Origin: CAVYOE01 sp963770155
GTDB taxonomy: Bacteria > Actinomycetota > Thermoleophilia > Solirubrobacterales > 70-9
Assembly: GCA_963770155.1 (NCBI GenBank)
Contig: CAVYOE010000001.1
Coordinates: 310,001-374,000, forward strand
Length of the DNA: 64,000 bases
Reading direction: 5' to 3'
Positions 16,804-26,123 of the stretch are shown here, in pieces. Within the stretch, counting starts at the first letter, position 1; each line of letters starts with the position of its first letter. The notes under the pieces were generated by a model. It saw nothing but the letters and a program-made list of their open reading frames with translations, was not told where the DNA came from and made no database searches. The translations under genes were made by a program, and so were the position numbers.

Positions 16804-18174
16804 ATGCCTGAGGCCGAAACCGCCACCGAGGTCGCAACCGAGACACCGGCTGCGCCCGTGAGCACCAGCAACGGCGACCTGATGATCGAGGTCGACGGCA
16901 AGCTCGTGCCCAACTACGACGCGACCATGGTCTCCTTCAAGGAGGGCGACGTGGTCAGCGGCAAGGTGGTCCGCATCGACATGGACGAGGTCCTGGTCGA
17001 CATCGGCTACAAGTCGGAAGGGGTCATCCCCTCCAACGAGCTTTCGATCCGCAAGTCGGTCGACCCCTCCGAGGAGGTTTCGCTCGGCGACGAGGTCGAC
17101 GCCCTCGTCCTCACCAAGGAGGACCAGGAGGGCCGGCTCATCCTCTCCAAGAAGCGGGCCCGCTTCGAAAAGGCCTGGCGCCGGATCGAGACCGCTGCCG
17201 AGTCCGGCGAGCCGGTCGAGGGAACGGTGATCGAGGTCGTCAAGGGCGGCCTCATCCTCGATCTCGGCGTCCGCGGTTTCCTGCCGGCGTCGCTGGTCGA
17301 CATCCGCCGCGTTCAGAATCTCGATGAGTTCATGAGCCAGAAGCTCGAGTGCAAGGTGATCGAGCTCAATCGCTCGCGCAACAACGTCGTCCTCTCCCGC
17401 CGCGCCGTGCTCGAGGAGGAGCGCAAGGAGGTACGCGAGCAGATCCTCGGCCGCCTCGAGCCCGGCCAGGTAGTCGAGGGCCGGATCTCGAACATCGTCG
17501 ATTTCGGCGCCTTCGTCGACCTCGACGGCATCGACGGCCTCATTCACATCTCCGAGCTTTCCTGGAGCCACGTCAACCATCCCTCCGAGGTGCTCGGCAT
17601 CGGGGACACGGTCACGGTCAAGGTGCTGGACATCGACCGCGACCGCCAGCGGATCTCACTCGGCCTCAAGCAGACCCAGGAGGATCCGTGGCAGAAGGTC
17701 CTGAACGAGTACAACGTCGGTGACACCCTGGAGGGGAAGGTGACCAAGGTGGTCCAGTTCGGGACCTTCGTCGAGATCCTGCCGGGTGTTGAAGGTCTTG
17801 TTCACATCTCCGAGCTTGCGCAACACCACGTCGAGAGCCCGGCCGAGGTGGTCGAGCCCGGCGACGAGCTCAAGGTGAAGATCCTCGAGGTCGACGAGGC
17901 ACGCCGCCGTCTCTCGCTAAGCATCAAGCGGGTTGAAGGCCAGGAGCTCGAGCCGAAGGAGGGCGCGCCGGTGCCGGTCGCAGAGGAGGCACCTGAGGAG
18001 GCCGAACAGGCGCTCGAGGTCTCCGAGTCAGAGGCGGAGCCTGCCCCCGAAGCGGACGAGGCCGAAAAGGCAGTCACTGAGCAGTCGCCTCCGCCGGGGA
18101 CCGAAGAGGCAGAGGCAGAGCAGGCCCCGCCAGAGCCCGCACCCGAGGAAATCGAGCCCAGCGAAGAGTCCTGA
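16804..18174 (+). CDS. rpsA: 30S ribosomal protein S1
   Basis: 456 residues; binds mRNA on the small ribosomal subunit. Four S1/OB-fold repeats lie at about 48-118, 137-202, 222-291 and 308-378. The last two are the most canonical (VDFGAFVDLDGIDGLIHISE and VQFGTFVEILPGVEGLVHIS). Actinobacterial S1 normally has four repeats, so nothing is missing. The last 75 residues are an acidic, Glu/Pro/Ala-rich tail, probably disordered. The stop overlaps the apparent CTG start of coaE (CTGA), implying coupled translation. Confidence 0.96.
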   Translation: MPEAETATEVATETPAAPVSTSNGDLMIEVDGKLVPNYDATMVSFKEGDVVSGKVVRIDMDEVLVDIGYKSEGVIPSNELSIRKSVDPSEEVSLGDEVDALVLTKEDQEGRLILSKKRARFEKAWRRIETAAESGEPVEGTVIEVVKGGLILDLGVRGFLPASLVDIRRVQNLDEFMSQKLECKVIELNRSRNNVVLSRRAVLEEERKEVREQILGRLEPGQVVEGRISNIVDFGAFVDLDGIDGLIHISELSWSHVNHPSEVLGIGDTVTVKVLDIDRDRQRISLGLKQTQEDPWQKVLNEYNVGDTLEGKVTKVVQFGTFVEILPGVEGLVHISELAQHHVESPAEVVEPGDELKVKILEVDEARRRLSLSIKRVEGQELEPKEGAPVPVAEEAPEEAEQALEVSESEAEPAPEADEAEKAVTEQSPPPGTEEAEAEQAPPEPAPEEIEPSEES

Positions 18175-18770
18175 CCCGCTTCGTCGGCCTCACCGGCGGG
18201 ATCGGGTCGGGGAAGTCCGAGGCGCTCGCGGCGCTTGAACGATTGGGGGCGGCGACGCTGTCCACCGACGCGGTGGTGCACGACCTGCTCTCCGGAGAGG
18301 AGATGCGCGAGCTGCTGGTTGACCGCTGGGGCCAGGCGGTCGCTCCGGACGGCCGGGTCGACCGCGACAAGGTGGCAGAGAGGGTGTTCGGCCGGCCCGA
18401 CGAGCTCGCCTGGCTCGAATCCCAGCTCCATCCGCGCGTAGGAGCCAGGATGGCCGCGTGGAAGGAAGAGGTCGAGGGGAAGGCCGACGTTGCCGTGGTC
18501 GAGGTGCCGCTCTTGTTCGAGACCAAGATGGAGAAAGCTTTTGACGCGGTGATCGCGGTCACCGCGAACGACGCGAACCGCCAGCAGCGACTGGCGGAGC
18601 GCGACTGGTCCGACATCGAAGGCAGGGAGGCGCGCCAGATCGACCAGGCCGAGAAGGCGAAACGCGCCGATTACGCGGTTGCCAACGACGGCAGCCTCGA
18701 AGACCTCGAGCGCGAGCTGGGCGAGATTCTCGACCGGCTTCCCGGCGAGCGCAATGGCCAGGTCTCGTAG
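18171..18770 (+). CDS. coaE: Dephospho-CoA kinase
   Basis: Last step of coenzyme A synthesis: phosphorylates the 3'-OH of dephospho-CoA. The P-loop GLTGGIGSGKSEAL is present, and STDAVVHDLL and VVEVPLLFET follow as in the family. The P-loop lies upstream of the first ATG/GTG/TTG in frame (TTG 18243), so that codon cannot be the start. CTG 18171, overlapping the rpsA stop, gives 199 residues, the usual length, beginning LTRFVGLTGG. No other start is available between the previous in-frame stop and the P-loop. Initiation at CTG, or a sequence error, is required. It overlaps the next gene by 17 nt. Confidence 0.92.
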   Translation: MTRFVGLTGGIGSGKSEALAALERLGAATLSTDAVVHDLLSGEEMRELLVDRWGQAVAPDGRVDRDKVAERVFGRPDELAWLESQLHPRVGARMAAWKEEVEGKADVAVVEVPLLFETKMEKAFDAVIAVTANDANRQQRLAERDWSDIEGREARQIDQAEKAKRADYAVANDGSLEDLERELGEILDRLPGERNGQVS

Positions 18771-19350
18771 GTACAAAACGAAGGGCAGCCGGCGGGGCAG
18801 GCTCCTGCGGGTCGGGGCCGTGGTCCTCGCAATCGCCGCGCTGGTCTGGGTGATCGGACGGGACGAGGTCGAGCAGACCGTTCTCGACCTCACACTGCCG
18901 CTCCGCCATGAAGACATCATCCGCCAGCAGTCGGCGCAGAAGAACGTCCCGCCCGACCTGGTCGCCGCGATGATCTACGCCGAGTCACGCTTTCGCGACC
19001 AGACTTCCGACGCGGGGGCGCGCGGGCTCATGCAGATCACCCCGGCGACAGCCGAGATCATCGAGGACCTGAGCGGCGGCACCACCTTCGATCCGAGGGA
19101 CCTCTCCAACCCCGACATCAACATCCGTTACGGCACCTTCTATCTGCGGCACCTGCTCGACAAGTTCGACGAGAACGAGCTGGCAGCAGTTGCCGCTTAC
19201 AACGCCGGTGAGACGAACGTGGCCGAGTGGGGAGGGTCGGATCTCGACGACGACGACATCGAGTTCGAGGAGACCCAGGGATACGTCGACGAGGTCTTCG
19301 ACAAGCGCGACGACTACGCGAGCCATTACGAGAAGGAGCTGGGTCTCTAG
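18754..19350 (+). CDS. Membrane-anchored lytic transglycosylase (SLT domain)
   Basis: 198 residues that should cut peptidoglycan glycan strands outside the membrane. A basic N-terminus leads into one membrane segment (VGAVVLAIAALVWVIG, residues about 20-38), which acts as an anchor. The SLT domain follows, with the catalytic Glu in AAMIYAESRF and the motifs GARGLMQITPATA and AAVAAYNAGETNV. ATG 18754 starts within the coaE end. Its stop shares CTAG with the convergent DoxX gene stop, a 4-nt overlap. The best matches are the short Slt70-like proteins of Gram-positive bacteria. Confidence 0.93.
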   Translation: MARSRRYKTKGSRRGRLLRVGAVVLAIAALVWVIGRDEVEQTVLDLTLPLRHEDIIRQQSAQKNVPPDLVAAMIYAESRFRDQTSDAGARGLMQITPATAEIIEDLSGGTTFDPRDLSNPDINIRYGTFYLRHLLDKFDENELAAVAAYNAGETNVAEWGGSDLDDDDIEFEETQGYVDEVFDKRDDYASHYEKELGL

Positions 19351-19745
19351 AGCGGCGTGTCTACGGGGCCCGTCTCGGCCTCGGTGGCCCGCCAGACCCA
19401 GAGCATCAACAGGGCCTGTACCGGGAGTCGTGCCCAAAGCAGCCATCGGGGAACGCGGCGAAGCTCGAGCCGGGCGATCTCCTCGGGATTCGTGGCCATG
19501 TAGACGTTGGCCGGGAACACCGCCGCGAGCAGCCCGAGCAGCCACCAACGCGCCAGCGGACGAGTCCGCCGGTCAACCACGGCAAGACCACCGGCGATCT
19601 CGGCGACGCCGCTGATCGCGACCGCCTCTCGCGGCGGCACCGGGCTGCCCGGAGGAACCGTCGCCTCGTACTCGCGCGGCCGGATGAAGTGCATGGCGCC
19701 GGCGAAGACGAAGAACCCTGCCAGCAGCCGCTGCGAGATGGTCAC
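19347..19745 (-). CDS. DoxX-family membrane protein
   Basis: 132 residues with about four membrane helices. The start VTISQRLLAGFFVFAGAMHF and the motif GVAEIAGGLAVV are typical of DoxX/DoxD-like proteins. Such proteins occur in thiosulfate:quinone oxidoreductases or redox stress complexes, but most are uncharacterised. GTG 19745 overlaps the stop of the upstream YHYH gene (GTGA), so the two are coupled. Readings up to 19820 would sit inside that gene and lack hydrophobic character. Confidence 0.85.
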   Translation of the reverse strand: MTISQRLLAGFFVFAGAMHFIRPREYEATVPPGSPVPPREAVAISGVAEIAGGLAVVDRRTRPLARWWLLGLLAAVFPANVYMATNPEEIARLELRRVPRWLLWARLPVQALLMLWVWRATEAETGPVDTPL

Positions 19746-20713
19746 GGTCCCGCTGGTGGGGGACCTGTGGGGCCGCCGCCGCCGCCGGTGACCACGTTGA
19801 CCGCCGTGCCGCGGTAGCAACCGACTGTGTAGGGGAACTCGTAGTTGGCGTGGTAGTGGAACAGCTTCCGTGTTTCACCGTTGAACTTGATCCGGTGGGC
19901 GTGGCCGTGGCACACGTCCAGGTCCGCGTTGCTGGTGTAACGGCCCTTGGCCCCAAGCGGACCCATGATCGGGAAGCCGTCGAACGCCCAGCCGATCTGC
20001 TTCGAATGCTTGTTGCCTGAGGCGCTGGCGAGGCAGGCGGGGAGGCCGTGGTAGTGGTACACGCCGGATCCCTGCGGGTGGCCCGAGCAGTGGTCCTGGA
20101 CTTCGTGCGCGACCGCGTCCCGGCCCTCGGCATCGACGGCGTTGAAGATGGCGACGCCGTTGCGGGCGATCCCGACCTCGCCCCCGGCGCATTGCGGCTG
20201 CTTCAGGCGCTTCGGCTTCGCGGCGAGCGCCAGGGCGATGCTCTGCGCCTTGATCGTGTTCGGGTTGCGGTCGATCTGCGCCGCATCGTCGTTGGCCGCG
20301 ACCGGGAAGGTGCCCGTTGTGTGATTGGTCGGCAGCCCATTGCCGGTCAGCTTCAGCTTCTTCGCGAGCTTCTTTCGGAAGAAAGCCTGCGGCCAGGAAA
20401 CGCTGCCATCCACGATGTACTTCGCGGTCAGGTCGTAGACCGTTCCCTTGATCCAGGGCCCGTTGGTCTGGGCGCCGCCGCCCCCGGTCTGGGTCCGGCA
20501 CAGGTAGAGAATCCCCCGCCCGGGCCCGGCAGTGGTCGACTTGCCGTCACCCAGCGGCAGCTGGGTCAGGTCCGGGAGGTTGGTCGCGGCGGTGCTCGCG
20601 GGGTGTGAGACCGCCTGCGTGCCGGTGCCGAACAGGGCGAGGCATGCGAGGCCCGAGGCGGCCGCCATCCCAAGTGGACCGGCGATCCGTCGGATCTTCC
20701 CCTTGCCGCGCAT
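19742..20713 (-). CDS. Secreted YHYH-domain protein
   Basis: 323 residues with an N-terminal signal (GMAAASGLACLALFGTG). The central part holds the diagnostic GVYHYHGLPACL motif plus further His-rich sites (CHGHAHRIKF, KLFHYHANYEFPYTVGCYRG). These resemble metal-binding positions, and Cys pairs suggest disulfides outside the cell. The function of YHYH proteins is unknown. The Gly/Pro tail may be a wall-spanning linker. ATG 20713 is preceded by TAGGGT at 9 nt. The gene is co-transcribed with DoxX, a link that hints at a membrane redox or metal role but is only inference. Confidence 0.85.
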   Translation of the reverse strand: MRGKGKIRRIAGPLGMAAASGLACLALFGTGTQAVSHPASTAATNLPDLTQLPLGDGKSTTAGPGRGILYLCRTQTGGGGAQTNGPWIKGTVYDLTAKYIVDGSVSWPQAFFRKKLAKKLKLTGNGLPTNHTTGTFPVAANDDAAQIDRNPNTIKAQSIALALAAKPKRLKQPQCAGGEVGIARNGVAIFNAVDAEGRDAVAHEVQDHCSGHPQGSGVYHYHGLPACLASASGNKHSKQIGWAFDGFPIMGPLGAKGRYTSNADLDVCHGHAHRIKFNGETRKLFHYHANYEFPYTVGCYRGTAVNVVTGGGGGPTGPPPAGP

Positions 20714-20759
20714 CGTGCGACCACCCTAGCGCCCGGTCCTGAGAGCGGGTTCAACCCTG

Positions 20760-20765
20760 TATCTT
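20760..20765 (+). promoter_or_regulatory. Probable -10 element of the large DUF11 surface-protein gene
   Basis: TATCTT, 52 nt before GTG 20818. Unlike its neighbours this gene seems to have a real leader, with a purine-rich Shine-Dalgarno (GGAGGAAGAGGAG, 20800-20812) just before GTG. Confidence 0.45.
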
Positions 20766-20817
20766 CGTTGCACTGGCGGCATGGGAAGCCGCCTCGAGCG
20801 GAGGAAGAGGAGAGAGA

Positions 20818-23800
20818 GTGACCAGGGATCACCTGCAAGCGTCGGGAAAGCGGCTCCGAGCGGCTCTGCTCGGGATCTTCGCCTTGGCGCTACTGGGTGC
20901 CCCGAATGCCTTCGGCGCGGACTTCCTGCAGCCGGCCACTAGCCCGGAGCCGGTCCCGGCGGGTCCCGCTGGAATGGCGGTCGGGGACGTCGACAACGAC
21001 GGCGACCAGGACGTGGTCACCTCGAACGCATTTGCAGCCGTCACCTCGTCGCTGGTCAACAACGGTGTCGGTGATTTCAGGGATGTTCCGGTTGCCTCCA
21101 ACCTGGCCACCATCGACGTCGGGCTCGGCAACTTCGACGGCGACGCCTTCCGCGATTTGGTGCTCCTGTACCAGGGCTCGCCGCCGGGCGCCGGTTTGCT
21201 GGCGCTCTTCCACGGCAATGGCGATGGCAGCTTCACATTCGTCAACGTCACCAACGCGCTTGTTGCGACCGGGGTGAGGCCGCGGTCGCTCGCCGTAGGC
21301 AACTTCAACGGGGACGCCAGGGACGACGTCGCGATAGTCAACGGCCAGAACACGCCGGCTTCGACGAACGGCACCGTGATGACATTCCTCGGTAATCCGG
21401 CCAACGCCCCCGGGGCCCCGACATTCACTGCTGCAACGCCGGCCCAAACCCTCACCACCCAGCTCAACTCCAACGACATCGTCTTCGCCAACTTCAACGG
21501 CGGCGCCACCGACCTCGCCGTCACCAACACCGGCTCGAGCAGCATCTCGTTCCTGGCCGGCAACGGAGTCGGCTTCGCCGCGCCGGTGAACGTCGCCGCG
21601 GGTGCGGCCGTTCTTTACCTCGATGCCGGCAACCTCAACGGCGACGCGAATAATGACCTCGTCGCCACGATCAACTCTGCGGCCACAAGCAGCGTTAGGA
21701 CGCTGTTCGGGAATGGCCTGGGCGGCTTCCCGACCCAAGCCACGGTGCCGGCGGTCGTTTCCGCTGCAGACGGGACGACGCCACAGCAGGTCGTGGCCCG
21801 CAACTTCGACGGCGACGGCGACCTCGACCTCGCGGTCGCAAACGGCGCGCGAACGCCGGCTGGGCCGGGAACGGTTTCAGTCCTGAGCAACAACGGGGCG
21901 GGGGCCTTCACGATCGACCTGACCAGTCCCGAGCCAAATGTCGGAGCATCCGGCACGGTTCCGTTCGGCATCGTCAGTGCGGACTTCGACGGCAGCGGGT
22001 TCAACGACCTCGCCGTTTCCAACCTGTTCTCCGCACCGGGAACGGTTCCGATCCTCCTCAATCAGAGCGGCAACCAGGCCGACCTCTCGATCGACAAGGC
22101 GGAGACCTCCCCCGACCCGGTCAACGCGACCCAGGACGTCACCTACACGCTCACGGTCACCAATGCGAGTGCCAATACGCCCAGCAGCGTCAAGGCAACC
22201 GACACGCTTCCGGCCGGGCTGGCCTTTGATGCGGCCGATTCGAGCCCATCCTGCGCCGCGGTCGGCCAGGTCGTCACCTGCGACTACGGGGCGGTCGCCA
22301 ACGGCTCGCCCGAGACCCTGAATGTGGTCGCGACCGCCACCGGAAATCCGACCGGGCTTCTCACGAACCGGGCCACGGTCGGATCCAACCTCGCCGATCC
22401 GGTTTCGTCGAACAACATCGATACCGAGACCACGACGGTCAATCCTGCGGCCGACGTCTCGGTCACCAAGACCGCCCCGGCAGGGCCGGTGCACGTCGGA
22501 GAGACCTTCGACTACACCCTGAACGTCCAGAACTCGGGCCCCAACGGGGCAACCAACGTCGTGGTCAGCGACACGCTCCCTGCCAACGTCGACTTCGTCT
22601 CCGCCGATGCGCCCTGTGCCGAGACGGCACCTGGCAGCAACGTGGTCAGCTGCAACATCGGCGCGATGGCAAACGCCACCAGCGCCGGGCCGTTCGACAT
22701 CACTGTCGCAGCGGTCTCGCCCGGCAACCCCGTCAACAACACCGCGACGGTCACCGCCACCGAGTTCGATCCGGACACCGCCGACAACAGCTCGACCGCG
22801 GGCATTGAGATCCGCGCCGACGCCGACCTCGAGATCGACAAGTCCGGCCCGGCCACCGCCCACGTCGGTGAGACCTACACCTACACGCTCACCGCCGACA
22901 ACAACGGCCCCTCCGACGCCACCGCCGTGGTGGTCACCGACAACCTGCCGGCCGAGGTCACCTACAACGACGGCGCCTCCGACGGCCGCTGCGACCTGAC
23001 CGCCGCCCAGACGGTCACCTGCACCCTGGGCGCGGTCGCGGTCACCGACCCCGACGACCCGATCACGATCTCGGTCACCGCCAACGCGCCCAACCCGACC
23101 GCCCAGAACACCGCCTCGATCGACGGCGCAGAAGACGACACGGTGCCCGGCAACGACTCCGACTCGGTGACAACCGACATCGAGGCCGACGCCGACCTCG
23201 AGATCGACAAGTCCGGCCCGGCCACCGCCCACGTCGGTGAGACCTACACCTACACGCTCACCGCCGACAACAACGGCCCCTCCGACGCCACCGGGGTCAC
23301 GGTCACCGACAACCTGCCGGCCGAGGTCACCTACAACGACGGCGCCTCCGACGGCCGCTGCGACCTGACCGCCGCCCAGACGGTCACCTGCACCCTGGGC
23401 GCGGTCGCGGTCACCGACCCCGACGACCCGATCACGATCTCGGTCACCGCCAACTCGCCCAACCCGGCCGCCCAGAACACCGCCTCGATCGACGGCGCAG
23501 AGGACGACACGGTGCCCGGCAACGACTCCGACTCGGTGACAACCGACATCAGGGCGGACGCCGACCTCTCGGTCAGCAAGACGGACAGCGCTGACCCGGT
23601 CAACGTGGGCGACACCTACACCTACACAGTGACTGCCGACAACACCGGTCCCTCAGATGCGACCAATGTCGTGGTCACCGACGAACTACCGGATGAAGTC
23701 AGCTTCAACGAAGGCGCCTCGGACGTCCGCTGTGATGAGACTGCTCCCGGAACCGTGACCTGCAATCTCGGCGCCGTCCCTGCCGCCGACGGTCCCGACC

Positions 23801-26103
23801 AGCTGATCCTCTCGGTCACCGCCGAGGATCCGGCCGCCCCGGCGACCAACTCGATCTCAATCGACGGGGACGAAGACGACACCGACACGAGCGACAACAG
23901 CGACACCGAGGACACGACGATCTTCCCGACCGCCGGCATCGCGCTGAGCAAGAGCGACAACCCGGACCCGGCGCACGTCGGCGACGACATCACCTACACC
24001 CTCGGCGTGGTCAACGGCGGGCCGAACCCCGCGGAAAATGTGGTCGTCACCGACACCCTGCCGGACGAGGTCACCTACGACGACGGCGCCTCCGATATCC
24101 GCTGCAACGAAACCGTGCCAGGGACGGTCGTGTGCAACCTCGGGACGGTCGCGGCCGCCGACTCTGCCGACATCGTTGTAAGCGCCGATACGCCGGCCGC
24201 GGCGGCGCTCAACTCCGCGACGGTGACGTCGACCACGTTCGACCCGGACCTGCTCGACAACACCGACACAGAGCCCACCGAGATCCGCGCCGACGCCGAC
24301 CTCGAGATCGACAAGTCCGGCCCGGCCACCGCCCACGTCGGTGAGACCTACACCTACACGCTCACCGCCGACAACAACGGCCCCTCCGACGCCACCGGGG
24401 TCACGGTCACCGACAACCTGCCGGCCGAGGTCACCTACAACGACGGCGCCTCCGACGGCCGCTGCGACCTGACCGCCGCCCAGACGGTCACCTGCACCCT
24501 GGGCGCGGTCGCGGTCACCGACCCCGACGACCCGATCACGATCTCGGTCACCGCCAACGCGCCCAACCCGACCGCCCAGAACACCGCCTCGATCGACGGC
24601 GCAGAAGACGACACGGTGCCCGGCAACGACTCCGACTCGGTGACAACCGACATCGAGGCCGACGCCGACCTCGAGATCGACAAGTCCGGCCCGGCCACCG
24701 CCCACGTCGGTGAGACCTACACCTACACGCTCACCGCCGACAACAACGGCCCCTCCGACGCCACCGCCGTGGTGGTCACCGACAACCTGCCGGCCGAGGT
24801 CACCTACAACGACGGCGCCTCCGACGGCCGCTGCGACCTGACCGCCGCCCAGACGGTCACCTGCACCCTGGGCGCGGTCGCGGTCACCGACCCCGACGAC
24901 CCGATCACGATCTCGGTCACCGCCAACTCGCCCAACCCGGCCGCCCAGAACACCGCCTCGATCGACGGCGCAGAGGACGACACGGTGCCCGGCAACGACT
25001 CCGACACGGTCTCCACGGACATCGAGGCCGCGGCGGACCTGGCGGTTACGAAGTCGGATCCCGGCTCCGATCCGGTCAACGCCGGCGAGGACATCGAGTA
25101 CACGCTCTCGGTCACCAACAACGGGCCCTCGGATGCGACCGGCGTTGAGGTAACCGACACCCTGCCGGCCGGCCTCAGCTTCGACGCGGCGGACTCCAGT
25201 CCCTCGTGCAGCGCGGTCGGGTCCACGGTCACCTGCGACTACGGCACTGTTGCCGACGGAGCAACCGAGAACCTCACCCTCGCGGCGACCACGGGTGCCG
25301 CTGCCGTTTCGAGCGTCAACAACACCGCGACGGTCGACGGCAACGAGGACGACCTGGTCGCACCCAACAACAGCGACTCCGAGACGACCACGGTCAACGC
25401 CTCGGCGGACCTGTCACTCACCAAGACCGACGCACTCGACCCGGTCACCCTCGGGGACTCGATCACCTACGGCCTCGATGTGCACAACGCCGGTCCGAGC
25501 GATGCGACCAACGTGGTCGTGGTCGACACGCTTCCGGCAGGGCTCACGTTCGCGGCCGCCGGGTCGAGCCCGCAGTGCTCGGCCGTCGGGCAGACGGTGA
25601 CCTGCACCTACGGCACCGTGCCGAGCGGCGCCGACGTCTCCAGAACCGTGGTCGCATCGACCTCGGCACCGGCCGCTCCCTCGGTGAACAACAGCGCCGT
25701 GGTCGAGGGGGATCAGTTCGATCCGCAGCTCGTCAACAACTTCGACAGCCAGGCGACCGTCGTCAACGACCCGAACGCGGCCGGTGGCGGCGTCGGCGGC
25801 GTCGGCGGAGCCGGTGCTGGTAGCGGTCAGCAGGTTCTCGAGACGACGATCGTCCAGGCCGTGAGGAAGGCCAAGCGGGGCAAGAAGATCAGGTTTGCCT
25901 TCACCGCGACGGTCGCCGGATCTGTGTTCCAGTGCGGCATCGACTTCAACAGGCTGGCCCCCTGCGCCTCTCCCGCGGTCGTCAACACCAAGAAGCTCAG
26001 CGTCGGCCGGCACACGTTCACGGTCCGGGCGATCGCTCCGAACGGGACCGTCGACCGGACCCCTGCAGCTGCGACCTTCAAGGTGAAGAAGAAGCGCAAG
26101 TAG
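20818..26103 (+). CDS. Giant secreted FG-GAP / DUF11-repeat surface protein (1761 aa)
   Basis: A signal peptide (ALLGIFALALLGAPNAFG) leads into an FG-GAP/VCBS beta-propeller region (about 30-420) with Asp-rich calcium-type motifs such as GDVDNDGDQDVV, ARNFDGDGDLDLAV and ADFDGSGFNDLAV. From about 425 to 1640 there are roughly ten DUF11 Ig-like repeats (TYTLTADNNGPSDAT, VTDNLPAEVTYNDGASD). Four of them, at residues 667-912 and 1158-1403, are nearly identical in DNA as well. A Gly-rich linker precedes an end domain with two Cys (FQCGIDFNRLAPCASP) and the basic tail KVKKKRK. It has no LPXTG. It is probably a stalk-like adhesin or surface layer component; the ligand is unknown. A good ribosome site fixes GTG 20818. 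Confidence 0.88.
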   Translation: MTRDHLQASGKRLRAALLGIFALALLGAPNAFGADFLQPATSPEPVPAGPAGMAVGDVDNDGDQDVVTSNAFAAVTSSLVNNGVGDFRDVPVASNLATIDVGLGNFDGDAFRDLVLLYQGSPPGAGLLALFHGNGDGSFTFVNVTNALVATGVRPRSLAVGNFNGDARDDVAIVNGQNTPASTNGTVMTFLGNPANAPGAPTFTAATPAQTLTTQLNSNDIVFANFNGGATDLAVTNTGSSSISFLAGNGVGFAAPVNVAAGAAVLYLDAGNLNGDANNDLVATINSAATSSVRTLFGNGLGGFPTQATVPAVVSAADGTTPQQVVARNFDGDGDLDLAVANGARTPAGPGTVSVLSNNGAGAFTIDLTSPEPNVGASGTVPFGIVSADFDGSGFNDLAVSNLFSAPGTVPILLNQSGNQADLSIDKAETSPDPVNATQDVTYTLTVTNASANTPSSVKATDTLPAGLAFDAADSSPSCAAVGQVVTCDYGAVANGSPETLNVVATATGNPTGLLTNRATVGSNLADPVSSNNIDTETTTVNPAADVSVTKTAPAGPVHVGETFDYTLNVQNSGPNGATNVVVSDTLPANVDFVSADAPCAETAPGSNVVSCNIGAMANATSAGPFDITVAAVSPGNPVNNTATVTATEFDPDTADNSSTAGIEIRADADLEIDKSGPATAHVGETYTYTLTADNNGPSDATAVVVTDNLPAEVTYNDGASDGRCDLTAAQTVTCTLGAVAVTDPDDPITISVTANAPNPTAQNTASIDGAEDDTVPGNDSDSVTTDIEADADLEIDKSGPATAHVGETYTYTLTADNNGPSDATGVTVTDNLPAEVTYNDGASDGRCDLTAAQTVTCTLGAVAVTDPDDPITISVTANSPNPAAQNTASIDGAEDDTVPGNDSDSVTTDIRADADLSVSKTDSADPVNVGDTYTYTVTADNTGPSDATNVVVTDELPDEVSFNEGASDVRCDETAPGTVTCNLGAVPAADGPDQLILSVTAEDPAAPATNSISIDGDEDDTDTSDNSDTEDTTIFPTAGIALSKSDNPDPAHVGDDITYTLGVVNGGPNPAENVVVTDTLPDEVTYDDGASDIRCNETVPGTVVCNLGTVAAADSADIVVSADTPAAAALNSATVTSTTFDPDLLDNTDTEPTEIRADADLEIDKSGPATAHVGETYTYTLTADNNGPSDATGVTVTDNLPAEVTYNDGASDGRCDLTAAQTVTCTLGAVAVTDPDDPITISVTANAPNPTAQNTASIDGAEDDTVPGNDSDSVTTDIEADADLEIDKSGPATAHVGETYTYTLTADNNGPSDATAVVVTDNLPAEVTYNDGASDGRCDLTAAQTVTCTLGAVAVTDPDDPITISVTANSPNPAAQNTASIDGAEDDTVPGNDSDTVSTDIEAAADLAVTKSDPGSDPVNAGEDIEYTLSVTNNGPSDATGVEVTDTLPAGLSFDAADSSPSCSAVGSTVTCDYGTVADGATENLTLAATTGAAAVSSVNNTATVDGNEDDLVAPNNSDSETTTVNASADLSLTKTDALDPVTLGDSITYGLDVHNAGPSDATNVVVVDTLPAGLTFAAAGSSPQCSAVGQTVTCTYGTVPSGADVSRTVVASTSAPAAPSVNNSAVVEGDQFDPQLVNNFDSQATVVNDPNAAGGGVGGVGGAGAGSGQQVLETTIVQAVRKAKRGKKIRFAFTATVAGSVFQCGIDFNRLAPCASPAVVNTKKLSVGRHTFTVRAIAPNGTVDRTPAAATFKVKKKRK
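22816..23184 (+). repeat. 369-bp DUF11 repeat copy A
   Basis: First of four near-identical in-frame copies (123 codons each), starting at GCCGACGCCGACCTCGAGAT. It carries the GCCGTGGTGGTC variant in its first half and GCGCCCAACCCGACC with GCAGAAGAC in its second. Confidence 0.9.
23185..23553 (+). repeat. 369-bp DUF11 repeat copy B
   Basis: Directly follows copy A. It carries the GGGGTCACGGTC variant in the first half and TCGCCCAACCCGGCC with GCAGAGGAC in the second. Confidence 0.9.
24289..24657 (+). repeat. 369-bp DUF11 repeat copy C
   Basis: Separated from copies A and B by two diverged repeats. Its first half matches copy B (GGGGTCACGGTC) and its second half copy A (GCGCCCAACCCGACC, GCAGAAGAC), so it is a mosaic. 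Confidence 0.9.
24658..25026 (+). repeat. 369-bp DUF11 repeat copy D
   Basis: Directly follows copy C. It is the reciprocal mosaic: first half as in A (GCCGTGGTGGTC), second half as in B (TCGCCCAACCCGGCC, GCAGAGGAC). Confidence 0.9.
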
Positions 26104-26123
26104 CTCCTCTGGGGAAGTGGCGG

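Noticed and set aside
22816..25026. CRISPR-like or mobile repeat array
   Set aside because: The repeats are in-frame protein repeats of 123 codons with no spacers or nuclease genes.
25932..26123. Upstream start for the serine protease inside the DUF11 gene
   Set aside because: ATG 26124 directly gives a basic n-region and signal peptide; the earlier part is out of frame with a certain gene.
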